In this document: positions 26,895 to 38,831 of the stretch, one piece after another
How positions within the stretch are numbered: position 1 is the first letter of the stretch
How the letters are laid out: the number at the start of each line of letters is the position of its first letter
Assembly: GCA_949316495.1 (NCBI GenBank)
Contig: OX439001.1
Coordinates: 33,378,388-33,442,387 of the forward strand
Length of the DNA: 64,000 bases
From: Amphiduros pacificus
Taxonomy: Eukaryota > Annelida > Polychaeta > Phyllodocida > Hesionidae
Reading direction: 5' to 3'
The notes under the pieces: model-generated
Told to the model about the DNA's origin: nothing
What the model saw: the letters and a program-made list of their open reading frames with translations, nothing else
The model's database searches: none
Translations under genes and position numbers: made by a program

Positions 26895-27205
26895 TAAATA
26901 GGGTTCTCAAGACAATTGGTTGAATTGTTGACATTTGAATTGTTCTAAATAAAATCACTTCTTTGTGGTGAATGGAAATGAATCAGGTACCAGAATGATC
27001 AGCACACAATATACTTCCTGACTGAAATACAACAATGAGTGTAAAATGCCATCTTGAGGACTAAACATATTTAGCTGCACACCAAAACTTTATCTAGGTC
27101 AGAGTTTGGGAGGCAGGGGTAATACGATCCAAGGTGGCAATCAAGCTTGGACACAAAGTTCTCTCAAATCATTCCTGTGATGTGGTCATCACCTCTCTCT
27201 AGTTT
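26895..27205 (+). repeat. Unclassified dispersed repeat, copy 1
   Basis: Aligns by eye over about 300 bp in the same orientation with 53890-54205. Shared blocks include GTACCAGAATGATCAGC, ATCTTGAGGA, TTTATCTAGGTCA, GGCAACCAAGCTTGG (GGCAATCAAGCTTGG here) and CCTATGATGTGGTCA (CCTGTGATGTGGTCA here). There is no coding potential. Its ends and superfamily are unknown. Confidence 0.75.
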
Positions 27206-29192
27206 AAGAGAAACGACATTTGGTCCTCCTTATTCTATGTTTCAGTGTCACCCCATTCACACATGAAGAGATTCCAAACAGCCCATCTAGTGTGATATTC
27301 TCGTAACAGATATGGCTTTACAAACCAAAAAGTTGATTTTCTGGCATGTAATACTAATTACCTGGTATATTTATATTTTGCAAAACATTAAGTGAGCTTA
27401 ATACCAGTTGAAAATTAAAAAGATTTCTGAGCAGAAGATAAATCCTGTGGATATGTATGTCATCTTGTGTCATGTAATCAAGCTATTGGAGTTACTGACG
27501 GGGGTCAGCAAACTTACATAAATCAAGTGCCAAATCACATCTGCTTGAGTTCTCCTACCAAATATGTTAATAGCAAGTATTCTTTGTTCAATAGTTATCT
27601 GGGCCAAAAAGCAAGCATTTATTTCATGTTGGTTAGCACTTCTGACAGAATATAGTTTTGCACGTGCAACCCACTTGGGACCTCTTCATGACCGACTTAT
27701 GATGCAGCCAATCTTGACGCACACTCCCAACACCTATGAACGCTGATCAGTGGATGGGATTTACTGCCTCTGGAGTGCAACCCCAAATAACTTCTGCAAA
27801 TGAATTAATTTGGATCCAAAACTCACAAGAAAGCTAGATTAGATGTGTATGCCTTTTACCGTGTAATAATAATAAGTGTAGAGTGTGTTGGCTGTCCACA
27901 CTGAGGTCGCGACACTGTTACATGATTCCAGACCAGAGAGTGTGGAGGTCGAAACAATCCTTACACTGGGAAGTGAATGAGAATAAACCAAAGGAGACCG
28001 TCTGACAGAGCCAAGATGAGTACCAATCTCACCCCAAGTGGCTGGCCTCCGCAAAGGCCAACCAAAAGTTACACCAAACACTGTCAGAATCAATGTGAGT
28101 CATATAAAACACATTATTTGTCTCAATTTGGAAACACTTTATTGTGTGTAAATATTTATGTGAAACACATCTGGAAAAACATGTTAATGTGTTTTATAAT
28201 GAAACACAAAATTGTGTTTAATACTCTGTCCCTGAAATGAAACATAATAATGTGTTAACTGTATTATTATGTTTATTCAAAACATTTTATACATTCAACA
28301 AAAGTGGTAGACATTCTATATTATAAACCTGATATTATATATTATCACATCACATCACATACTAACAATTCTAAATTATTGTCAAATCAATTTTTGACAG
28401 TTTTTAAGAGAGATGGATGTGTACATGTCTTTATGAATGTCCTTCAATTCGCAATGTTTCATATGTACCACAGTTTGTTTAGGATGAACTTCCATGCACA
28501 GTGTCATGACCTCTTATGTAGTTTTAGTCCAGTTTGTTTCTGTGATGCTCTTTTATGAATATATTGTCATTTGATTGTCATGCTCGGTGTAGATATCTGG
28601 AATGCCCTCCGATGCAGAATAGGTAACTGGGATGCCCTCTTGCTCAGTGTCAGTACTTGATATTTCTGAATATCTCGGCCAGAATATTTAACTGGGATGC
28701 CGTCTGCTTAGTTAAGGTGGTTGGAATTCTCTCTCAAACAGAATGCTCTATGTAGAATAGGTACAACAGATGCCTTGATAAATAGACATCTGAAATTGGA
28801 AATTATATTTTTTTTGTCCTTTAAGCTCCTACCATGCAAACATATTTAATTGTATTTCATGAATTCAAATTGCACCAAAATATTCAAGGTTTATTAAAAA
28901 GTTACATTTTATTGAACAAAAGATAAAAACATACCATCTTAGTGGTATAGTATCATGAATAAAAAGGCATTTACTCCATATAGTTCTTGAAAGATCAAAA
29001 TAGCTCACTCATGGTATGGACTTCCAATATATACATGTAGTAAAACATAGGGGTCACCATCTCAGATTGTTCATTAATTGATCTCCGATTTTGGAAGTTT
29101 ACGTTAGATTTTTTCAGATTTTTGTATAATAGAATTTAATTTGGCCAAAAGAGGACATGGCTGTCCTTTTGGCAATCAACCTTGACTCAATT
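27206..29192. other. Non-coding stretch
   Basis: No exon recognised. Weak, diverged repetition of GGATGCCCTC/GAATAGGTAAC phrases occurs around 28580-28770. Otherwise plain AT-rich sequence. Confidence 0.35.
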
Positions 29193-29205
29193 AAAAACGA
29201 CCAAA

Positions 29206-29509
29206 GGCCACGGGCCGTGGCGAAGTTGGTAAGATCGCCAGCTCATTGACACAAGTTCCTCTGTGGTGATCCAAAGGTTGTGGGTTCGATCTGCAGCTGT
29301 GCCGAGATTGAACTCATGATAACAATTTTCCATATGAGATTAGGCCCATGCCTAAAGGGTTGTACTTGTAAATCTGTGACTGGGTGGGTTGTCATGTCAT
29401 GGACCAGCGACTTGACAATTCAATGAGGCAGCACTATATCTGCTACAAGTCGGTCTCATCACAAAATAACTGAAATAATGTTGAAAGTGATGTAAAACCC
29501 CAAACAAAC
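29206..29509 (+). mobile_element. tRNA-derived SINE, full-length copy
   Basis: The head carries RNA polymerase III promoter boxes: an A-box region TGGCGAAGTTGGTAAGATCG and a B-box GGGTTCGATCT at 29282-29292. The body ends in GTTGAAAGTGATGTAAAACC and an AAAC-rich tail. A 13-bp target duplication with one mismatch flanks it (29193-29205 AAAAACGACCAAA and 29510-29522 AAAAACAACCAAA), which fixes both ends. Other copies in the window (36004, 50190, 24764) keep only the 3' portion. The tail resembles SINE tails I associate with gastropods. Confidence 0.9.
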
Positions 29510-29797
29510 AAAAACAACCAAAACTGTTTGAGAGGCTGATAACAAAAATTACATTGTTTACTTCTTAGAAATTATGATATGCTCTGACAATACAGACTAA
29601 AATTTCTCCATTTTGATTATTTTCTTACAGAATTTATCCCCTTTGGAATTCTTTCAATTTCATTGAGTTATACCAAAAATATAAAAATCTTGGAAACAAC
29701 AGTTATTCTACACATGTATGTACTTATAACTAACATGAAATAATGTGTGAAAGCTTTTATAAAATCACAAGTGCCTTCGGCTGGGAAGTGATGCTGT

Positions 29798-31796
29798 CCC
29801 TCACTGTTGTAGCTATCCCTCACCTGTGCAGCTGTCTCTCAATTGTGCAGCTATTTCTCACCTATGCAGCCATCCCTCACCTATACAGATATCTCTCACA
29901 TGCGCAGCTGTCTCTCACTTGTGCAACTACCATGTGTGCAGCTGTCATTCAGTTGTGCAGTTGTCTCTCACTGTTGTAACTATCTCTCACCATGTGCAGC
30001 TATCTCTCACCATGTGCAGCTATCTCTCTCCATGTGCAGCTATCTCTCCCCATGTGCAGCTATCTCTCCCCATGTGCAACTATCTCTCCCCATGTGCAGC
30101 TATCTCTCCCCATGTGCAGCTATCTCTCCCCATGTGCAGCTATCTCTCCCCATGTGCAGCTATCTCTCCCCATGTGCAGCTATCTCTCAAACTGCGCAGC
30201 TATATCTCATCATGAGTAGCTGTCTCTCCCCATGTGCAGCTATCTCTCCCCATGTGCAGCTATCTCTTACCATGTGCAGCTATCTCTCACCATGTGCAGC
30301 TATCTCTCCCCATGTGCAGCTATCTCTCACCATGTGCAGCTATCTCTCACCATGTGCAGCTGTCTCACCATGTGCAGCTGTCTCTCACGTGTGCAACTAC
30401 CACGTGTGCAGCTGTCATTCAGTTGTGCAGTTGTCTCTCACTGTTGTAACTATCTCTCACCATGTGCAGCTATCTCTCAAACTGTGCAGCTATCTCTCAC
30501 CATGTGCAGCTATCTCTCCCCATGTGCAGCTATCTCTCCCCATGTGCAGCTATCTCTTACCATGTGCAGCTATCTCTCACCATGTGCAGCTATCTCTCCC
30601 CATGTGCAGCTATCTCTCCCCATGTGCAGCTATCTCTCACCATTTGCAGCTATCTCTCCCCATGTGCAGCTGTCTCTCCCCATGTGCAGCTATCTCTCCC
30701 CATGTGCAGCTATCTCTCACCATGTGCAGCTATCTCTCCCCATGTGCAGCTATCTCTCACCATGTGCAGCTATCTCTCACCATGTGCAGCTGTCTCACCA
30801 TGTGCAGCTATCTCTCACCATGTGCAGCTGTCTCACCATGTGCAGCTGTCTCTCACTTGTGCAGTTGTCTCTCACTGTTGTAACTATCTCTCCCATGTGC
30901 AGCTATCTCTCCCATGTGCAGCTATCTCTCCCCATGTGCAGCTATCTCTCCCCATGTGCAGCTATCTCTCCCCATGTGCAGCTATCTCTCACCATGTGCA
31001 GCTATCTCTCCCCATGTGCAGCTATCTCTCACCATGTGCAGCTATCTCTCAAACTGTGCAGCTATCTCTCATCATGTGCAGCTGTCTCTCCCCATGTGCA
31101 GCTATCTCTCACCATGTGCAGCTGTCTCACCATGTGCAGCTGTCTCTCACTTGTGCAACTACCACGTGTGCAGCTGTCATTCAGTTGTGCAGTTGTCTCT
31201 CACTGTTGTAACTATCTCTCCCATGTGCAGCTATCTCTCCCATGTGCAGCTATATCTCCCCATGTGCAGCTATCTCTCCCCATGTGCAGCTATCTCTCCC
31301 CATGTGCAGCTATCTCTCCCCATGTGCAGCTATCTCTCACCATGTGCAGCTATCTCTCAAACTGTGCAGCTATCTCTCATCATGTGCAGCTGTCTCTCCC
31401 CATGTGCAGCTATCTCTCACCATGTGCAGCTATCTCTTACCATGTGCAGCTATCTCTCACCATGTGCAGCTATCTCTCCCCATGTGCAGCTATCTCTCCC
31501 CATGTGCAGTTATCTCTCACCATTTGCAGCTGTCTCTCACTTGTGCAACTACCATGTGTGCAGGTGTCATTCAGTTGTGCAGTTGTCTCTCACTGTTGTA
31601 ACTATCTCTCCCCATGTGCAGCTATCTCTCCCCATGTGCAGCTATATCTCACCATGTGCAGCTGTCTCTCCCACAGCTATCTCTTATTTATACAGCTATC
31701 TCTTATTTATGCAGCTATCTCTTATTTATGCAGTTATCTCTTATTTATGCAGCTATCTCTTATTTATGCAGCTATTTCTTATTTATGCAGCTATAT
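29798..31796. repeat. 20-bp minisatellite array, part of a composite repeat, copy 1
   Basis: About 100 copies of CATGTGCAGCTATCTCTCCC and variants (TCTCAC, TCTTAC, CTGTCTC). A marker block starting GTGCAACTAC and running through CATTCAGTTGTGCAGTTGTC recurs at 29921, 30391, 31153 and 31543, so the array has higher-order blocks of roughly 390-470 bp. It ends in units of the form CTCTTATTTATGCAGCTAT. Since 20 bp without stops leaves all three forward frames open, the long cysteine-rich reading frames here are artefacts. Confidence 0.96.
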
Positions 31797-32224
31797 CTGC
31801 ATTTCACCCATATAGACCCCTTTGTACAAAACCTAGCAGGGCCTCAATAACTAGGTCAATAAATAGGTCAATTTACCGATGGTTGAAAACAAAGCTCTAA
31901 TACAGAAATATAGGCAATTTGTGGGTAAAATTTCACATCTAACATGATTCTGACAAAAAATAAGTGATAATTGTGCCATTCATAATATGCTAAAAGCGCA
32001 ACCCTCCACATAAACTTGCAAAACAAAAGTGAAGTGGAGATTAGTTTAGCGTCACTTCCACCAGAGGGCAGGCAACGTGGTGACGGAACAGCGAGATCAC
32101 ACACTCTTATCAGTGGCGACTTTTATCGCGGCCAATACCTCATATAGCAACTTTTTTTTTTTTTCAAATCTCGTCACCCTTCCTCTCTGATCACGTTCAT
32201 GCATTTTTTATATATGTATGTAAA
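31797..32224 (+). repeat. Conserved tail of the composite repeat, copy 1
   Basis: Starts with CTGCATTTCACCCATATAG and ends in TTTTTTATATATGTATGTAA. It is about 430 bp and closely similar to 46822-47225, and both follow the same type of 20-bp array. It contains CCACCAGAGGGC at 32058-32069. No coding region. Confidence 0.92.
32058..32069 (+). promoter_or_regulatory. CTCF-core-like motif
   Basis: CCACCAGAGGGC fits the bilaterian CTCF core CCASYAGRKGGC at every position. It lies inside the composite-repeat tail; the other copy of the tail has CCACCAGAGAGC at the same place (47067-47078). Binding is not shown by sequence alone. Confidence 0.4.
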
Positions 32225-32948
32225 TATAACACACCTTGTTTTATTTATGTTGTGTCCTGTATGTGTCTTTTATTGCATCACAAATTTTGACAAAATAAAG
32301 TAGATCAATGTGACGTTGGCCCAATTCCTCAAAATTGTTACATAGTAGTGAAACGTCCCTGCTGTTGTAACAGTTTATACAACAATGGAGACTGAAATTT
32401 TGAAACAAACATATTGGCTGCATATATGTGACTTGAATATATCATATGATCACAATAAAAACATCCCAAAAGGCCTGAACTTGTCCTCCATTCAGTGAGC
32501 AGTAATATGACATCATTACAAGTCAAAGGAAGGTTATTTCCATGCCAGCTGTTAAGGGTATTTATGGGTGTTGGTAGTGAGTGTCCTCTGGTGGCAGATT
32601 TTCTGAGGGAAAAATGGAACGTTTTCAAAAAAGTAAGGGAAAAATGCTCAACTGTCAAAAAGAGTTCCCTTTTCATTAAAACTTTCAAGTCATGAAATGA
32701 CATTTTATGGTATTCATTTTTGTAATATAATTATTGATTTATTATTTGAAAATCACAATAGAATTTCTTTGATAATATTGAAAGCTTCATATTTTTTTAA
32801 CTAAAAAAGAAGTGGCGTAGTAATATGTCACTGCTCCAAAATTTCTTTTGTTATGTCAAAATGTTAAAGGGGAAACGTTCTGCATAATGTGGGACCATAA
32901 TTCAGTGGATTTCCAAACAACTTTGTAAAAGTGATCTTGACAATAATT
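32225..32948. other. Non-coding stretch
   Basis: AT-rich, with chance open frames on both strands across 32338-32703 and no recognisable family. A CTCF-like reverse motif GTCCTCTGGTGG occurs at 32583-32594. Confidence 0.35.
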
Positions 32949-33141
32949 ACTGTGATCCTAGTGAAACAGATTTTCTATTTTTTAAAAACATTAAGAGAAA
33001 AATAGAGGTAAAGTACACACTTGATCATTTCAAAAATATGAATTTTTTCACCTCCCTTCACATATCTGATTGCCAAACTTCCTTTTTATTTCCAAATTAT
33101 ACAAATTAAAATGAGAAAATCTGTTTCACTAGGATCACAGT
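32949..33141. mobile_element. Small inverted-repeat element (MITE), 193 bp
   Basis: Perfect 28-bp terminal inverted repeats: the left arm begins ACTGTGATCCTAGTGAAACA and the right arm ends TGTTTCACTAGGATCACAGT. The core is AT-rich and non-coding. No convincing target duplication is visible, so the superfamily is open. Confidence 0.8.
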
Positions 33142-33424
33142 GAATTTTCTTCCCAATGAAATGAAATAAACACAGCTAAAAACAAGCCTATTCCTGTTGT
33201 GTAATCTGCAGAACTTATTTGCTTGTCTTCTTCATTTCTCATCAAAACTATCATCAAGGAAAATTAGGACAAAATACTGTTTTGAAAGAAATATACTTGG
33301 AATCATACCTTATAATTCAAATATTGTAGTGTTTAAATATTGATTCATGTCATGAATGCGTTTGATTTAATAGGGAATGTTTTTTTACATCGTAAATGTA
33401 CCAATTCCCATCAAGCACAGTATT

Positions 33425-33996
33425 GGGGGGGGGGGGGTACTCTCATGATTTTAACCCGTGGAGGCTGGGATGGAACTGAAAACCCCAGAGCCTGAATTAG
33501 GGAAATATTCTATCATTATTGGTACCCTGATTTAGGACTAGCTGAAATTTGGTACCCTGATTTAGCACAAGCTGAATTTTTGATAGCCTCATTTAGGGAT
33601 GATGCAGAAGGAGGAGATTTGGAAAAGGGGATTGTGATCCCTGTTTTAGGGAGAAATTTGAAAAACAGTACCCTGTTTTAGGGAAAATGATAAAATATCT
33701 TAACCCGGATGGAACTGAAAACCCCAGAGCCTGATTTAGGGAAATATTCTATCATTATTGGTACCCTGATTTAGGACTAGCTGAATTTTTTATACCCTCA
33801 TTTAGGGATGATGCAGAAGGGGGAGATTTGGAAAGGGGGATTGTGATCCCTGTTTTAGGGAGAAATTTGAAAAATAGTACCCTGTTTTAGGGGAAATTAT
33901 GAAATATCTTAACCTGTTTTAGGGAAAATATCAGCGAAAAGGACCCTATTTAGCCCAGCTTCCCGGTAACGCTGACTATGAGAGTACCCCCCCGGG
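33425..33996. mobile_element. Inverted-repeat element of the G-run family, copy 1
   Basis: Starts with a run of 13 G and TACTCTCATGATTTTAAC and ends in GACTATGAGAGTACCCCCCC followed by GGG. In reverse orientation it matches 44949-45530 throughout. The interior is made of CCCTGATTTAGGG and CCCTGTTTTAGGG phrases and a duplicated segment of about 210-240 bp (GATGGAACTGAAAACCCCAG at about 33469 and 33708). No transposase and no clear target duplication. Confidence 0.85.
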
Positions 33997-36003
33997 ATTT
34001 CATGCAAGATCTATGGGTTTGTCCTTTTTAGCTCTGCTGACTTCTTGAAGTTGCAGAGCTTTAGGAGTTGATCATGGCACTCTCAGTGCTATGGAATTTG
34101 GTATATGCACATTTGAATTTGAAAGTAAGACCATTTCACCGCTGGTTTGGGACCAGTTGAGAGTTATTATCTGAGAGTTATTATCTGTTAGGTTTAAGTC
34201 TGGGCTGTATTTTTTCCAATAAGTTTCAGCTTCTTAAATACTGGGGCTGGAAGGGTACTTACTGTTCATGCATGCTGGCAGATGCAGTAATATCTAACTG
34301 TAATTTATTTTGAAGGATTGTACTGAAGTTCAGACGATGGGCAAGTAGTCATGAAATAGTCATGTAGAGATAGTGTCAAACTCAAATAAATTATTTGCTA
34401 CTTTTTCAAATGCGTGAAAAAGTAACTAATCCTTTGTCAGAGGGGTGAAGCATTCAAAAATTGAACCATGATATTGCTAGATACATTGTTTACTACGCCA
34501 TCTGAGCTTCCCTTTTAAATTTGGTCAGTCATCCAGGGAACCAGATTCCTTAAAGATACATTAGTCTTTTTGTGAGGAAAATGTTTATCACTAGTGAAGT
34601 GATCAACAAAGACAAATATTGGAAAGTCGGTTGCTGAAGGCAGAAAACTGTTTTTAATGTATAAATGTTTTTTTATTCACCATCTTATTACTCCCTCTAC
34701 AAATCCAGGTGAAGCTAGGGAGATTATGGACTTTCTCTTCTTGAGATTTCTCTTATCAGACTTTTTTTGAGTGGTAATAAATCAATTAGTTGTGGGCATA
34801 ATGTGGTCAGATAGGTATTCATCTGTATAACCCTTGGATAGCCTGCTGCCCTTTGCCACGGTCAAGAGTGGGTACATTGGCCCATTGGCAAGCAATATCT
34901 TAAACCATTCTCTGCGTCATCCACTAAACCATGGGATCTACGGACCCATTCACTTCATACGTTTTGTAACTAAAGGCCTTTAATGGTGTGATTGTGATGG
35001 CAAGATGATAACAAGGATGGCCCCCAATATAATAATGTCTATGAACATTTTCTGGAAATTGCTTCGTAAATAATCATTTAAATCCTTCCCCAGAGCAGAA
35101 TTGAACATGCATGTTACATATTGAATTTGGTCCCAACTTGTTATCTCGATTCTCATTGGCTAATATCTATAGTGTTATTCAAAATGCCTATTTGACAATT
35201 CAGTGATAGCTATTACATTTTTGAAAATCATAGCAAAATGGACAAATATCTGAGCCTAATGGAAAATAGAAAGAATTGGTCCACTGAAAATACATCTTTC
35301 CAAATAATTGCTAAGAACTCTGACCAGAAGTTTCATAGAAGATCAAAGTCGATGGATAGAATCACAGAAAATTCCCCCTCCCCATCACTGCAGATGCAAT
35401 GCTGAAATAGTCATTATAGATATAGCTAACCAGACATTTTTAGTGCTGTTTTTTTGCCAATGCCCTTCGAGCTATGCTGATCATTGCCTTTTTGTAATGT
35501 TTCTAAACATTGCCTGCAAATAAGTCATAAAAACATGCAAATGATTTTGATTCCAATGGAAAAATATTTTCAATTGGTCCCCTAAAAATAAAACATCTTA
35601 ACTACAAATAGCTCGGACCAGTAGTTTCAGTTATTGGATAGAATGACAAACACCCCCTCCCCCATTACTGCAGAATTTACAACTCTTGTGTTTGACCAAC
35701 CTATTTCAACAAAAGGGCCCTAAGGTTTATTGCAGATATTGATTTTAAATAACAAGAGGGTTTTAAGTGATTCTTATGATGCTTTTATGTAAAGGTAGTT
35801 GTTAGTTGTTATGTATAAGGGACAAACTTCCTATAATATATTTCAATAGTTGGTCACTGGCTAGCACATTAAGTATGGCATTGTCATGAATTAAGTCCTT
35901 TTTGTTCATGAAAATACTCTATCGCTATAAAAATATTTTTTCTTCAAAAGCCATTCATGACTAACTTAGAATCACATCCTTATGTTTTGGAAGTGGGGTG
36001 TGT
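33997..36003. other. Non-coding stretch with one diverged local duplication
   Basis: The segment 35268-35395 recurs at 35562-35675. Both copies contain AATTGGTCC, CCAGAAGTTTCA or CCAGTAGTTTCA, GGATAGAAT, CCCCCTCCCC and ACTGCAG in the same order. Nothing else was recognised. Confidence 0.5.
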
Positions 36004-36048
36004 TAATGTTGAAAGTGATGTAAAACCCCAAACAAACAAACAAACCTA
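36004..36048 (+). mobile_element. SINE 3' fragment
   Basis: GTTAATGTTGAAAGTGATGT and AAAACCCCAAAC with AAAC repeats are nearly identical to the last 45 bp of the SINE at 29206-29509. The 5' part is missing. Confidence 0.8.
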
Positions 36049-36975
36049 CCAAATATCAGGCTCTGGTGGGAAATCATGCAGTGCTGCTCTCTGGTGGCAA
36101 AATCAGATTGGAGAAATACATATAAATCTCATTTTATAATGTTCTGTGTTGCCAATATAAATCATTTGATAAAATATATATGGCAAATGTGAAAATAAAT
36201 TATGAAATGACTTCCAATTGTTTGAAAATGCTGATTCACAACTGCAATTAGTCTAAATTAACTGATGTATTACAAATGCACCAGCTTTTGCCAAGTGTCT
36301 CGTATACTTCATTGACAGGAGCACAGGGTGATTATTTAGTATCCCCAATAAATAGGTAGCTTTATATAATGTTGTGAGAGCTGGGGAAGGAGAGAAGATT
36401 GGACTTCCAATGTGGATCCTTTCAACATTGGAGAAACAAATTTAGAAAAACAAATATCGAGCATCAATTTCATTTGTTGTAACAACTAATGACTTGTTTA
36501 ACACAATTTATGTTTCTCTCTTAACACAATAAGAGCAAAAAATACTTTTTGAGCTGACAAATGGAGTTCATTGCCTCACTGATTTTGAGTTACAAGGTAG
36601 GTTTCTTTGTAGTCACATTTGAAGGATAAACAAACCATGGCATTTTATTTCATATTGTAGTTGCCAAACCATATCATATAATACATGTTTTTATTTGACA
36701 TTTAAGTAGATAATAGAGAATAGAGGCATGTTCAGGTTAACAGACTCAGGAGCCATATGGTATTTTCTGTTTTTAATATTACTATATCACATATTACAAT
36801 TAATACAATTAATGCTAATTAATTCAAACAAAATGAACATTGCAATGCAAGCCACCACTCATTGTGATCAACACCTCAAACTTAACATTTTATAAAAAAT
36901 ACACTTTGTAATCTAATGTATGAATGGCTGCTTTACAGTTAATGAGTTATATAATAAATCAATGCAACGTATATA
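36049..36975. other. Non-coding stretch
   Basis: AT-rich sequence. A CTCF-like reverse string GCTCTCTGGTGG lies at 36086-36097. No genes seen. Confidence 0.35.
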
Positions 36976-37934
36976 CCGTATCCACTCGGGTTAGCGCCCA
37001 TGCTTGGCTTAACGCCCACCCCCCTTTTTAGGAAGAAATCATTAAACGCCCACCTTCCCTGGATGTCCGTAATACGATGTACGTGACGTCCTTTACCTTA
37101 GCGTCTGGGTGCCCACGAGACAAAAGTGGAGCGGCCAACATGTCAAATTGAACTTTCATATCCGTAGCTGATCGATTTTAATTGCGTTTTAAATGATAAA
37201 TAAAGGTATGTACTTAATATTATCACAATTACGTGGACAATTTCTCCACATCATTGATTTTAGCCTCAAAACAAAGCGTTTTCATTATTTATCATTTGAA
37301 ATGCAATTAAAATCGATCCGCGTGTGAAAGCATTTCTGTCAACAAGGAAGACACGACTCAGCGCATCACGTGGTCGCAATTTTGAAAGGCGGAAGTGACG
37401 GGAAGAGGCTCTTGTTTTTAGCGTGAAAACGAATGTTAACTGGCATTGAAATATTAATATATCGCGCAATAATGGGTGGTTTTGTTCTGTTCTCGACCTG
37501 CAAAGTGTAATTTGTGATAATATTATGTATATGCCTTTATTTATCATCGATCCGCTACGTCACTCCCGCTTTTTAAAATGACAACCTCGTATTGCGTAAT
37601 GCATGTTAAATGAATGGATGGTTTTGTTCTGTTCTTGACCTGCAAAGCGAATTTGTGATAATATTGGGTAAATACCTTTATATATCATTTAAAACATATT
37701 ATTTCGAAATGCTTTGTTTTGACTTTGTTCTCACTGATTTCAATTATCAGCGTTCACAGTTTTGCATTTCGTCTTTGTTTCCACGTGGTTCGATTTTAAT
37801 TGCGTTTTAAATGGATTGATGGTTTTGTTCTGTTCTCGACCTTTATAAACGCCCATGCTTGGGTAAACGCCCACCCCCCTCTTTTACTTTGTCCCCAATT
37901 AGCCGCCCATGGGCGCTAACCCGAGTGGATACGG
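36976..37934. mobile_element. Inverted-repeat DNA transposon with TA flanks, 959 bp
   Basis: The ends read CCGTATCCACTCGGGTTAGC (then GCCCATG) and, inverted, CATGGGCGCTAACCCGAGTG (then GATACGG), giving about 27-bp inverted termini flanked by TA on both sides (36974-36975 and 37935-37936). A TA target fits the Tc1/mariner superfamily. Subterminal AACGCCCACCCCCC strings occur at both ends. The interior repeats GGTTTTGTTCTGTTCTCGAC three times and holds inverted copies of a GATCGATTTTAATTGCGTTT block. No transposase is present, so it is non-autonomous. Confidence 0.88.
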
Positions 37935-37936
37935 TA

Positions 37937-38078
37937 GTTTTCAATGCATTCCAGAATTAAAAGTTCATTCATTTATGCACAACAAAATAATAAGTACAGT
38001 AAAATATGAAATGCTAGACATAGTATATTATATAATTTCACATTCTATTCAAAATTCTATTCAAAATATGTGATAATG

Positions 38079-38174
<96 letters not shown>

Positions 38175-38831
38175 ATATATATGGCACGTGTTATGGGGAA
38201 TAATGTTATAAGGCTTAGGAAAAAAATAGCTGTTCAAAATGTTTTGTGTTGACCCTGTATTTAAATAGAAATCCTCATCTTCTCCTATTTCTTTAGACAA
38301 TTTCATTTCTTTATTTCAATTTGATCAATTAATTTACCTTATTTCTTTTTTGTTGCAATATAATATACATACAATATATGAATATGCAAATCATATACTA
38401 CTGAAAATCAAGAAACATATTTGGCAGTAAAGTGTGTATATCTAATTATTAATATAACTTGTCTTAATGAAGATAATCAAATTAACAATATGTGCATTAC
38501 ATGAAATATTCTATAGATATATTTATAGCTCCACTAACCACTTACCCAAATGTTTGAAAGTGACGGATCCAAATGCACAGGGTATAAACATTTACCGACC
38601 AAAATGCAAACAGAATATGTATTTCAGTGGAGAAGCTTACAAGATTATGGGTAGCATCAGATATGTTTTTCAATTTACATTTTACGTAACCTTTATCATT
38701 ATTATCATTGTAAATATATTTTTTATTTTGAGCTTTCATTGTAACCAAATAAAGTAATGAGAGTAACATAATACTATTTATGTACTGATCCTATGCTAAT
38801 ATGCTGTAATGTGTGGGATACATAACTCAGT
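37937..38831. other. Non-coding 3' flank of the FAM210 gene, with a TA microsatellite
   Basis: Bases 38079-38182 are almost pure TA (about 100 bp). The rest is AT-rich and without genes. It should contain the FAM210 3' UTR or downstream flank. An AATAAA on the minus strand overlaps the stop codon region at 38831-38836. Confidence 0.5.

Noticed and set aside
29743-31900. Several overlapping long cysteine-rich reading frames on the plus strand (up to 527 codons)
   Set aside because: They are different frames of one 20-bp tandem repeat without stop codons. All three frames are open, so they carry no evidence of coding.
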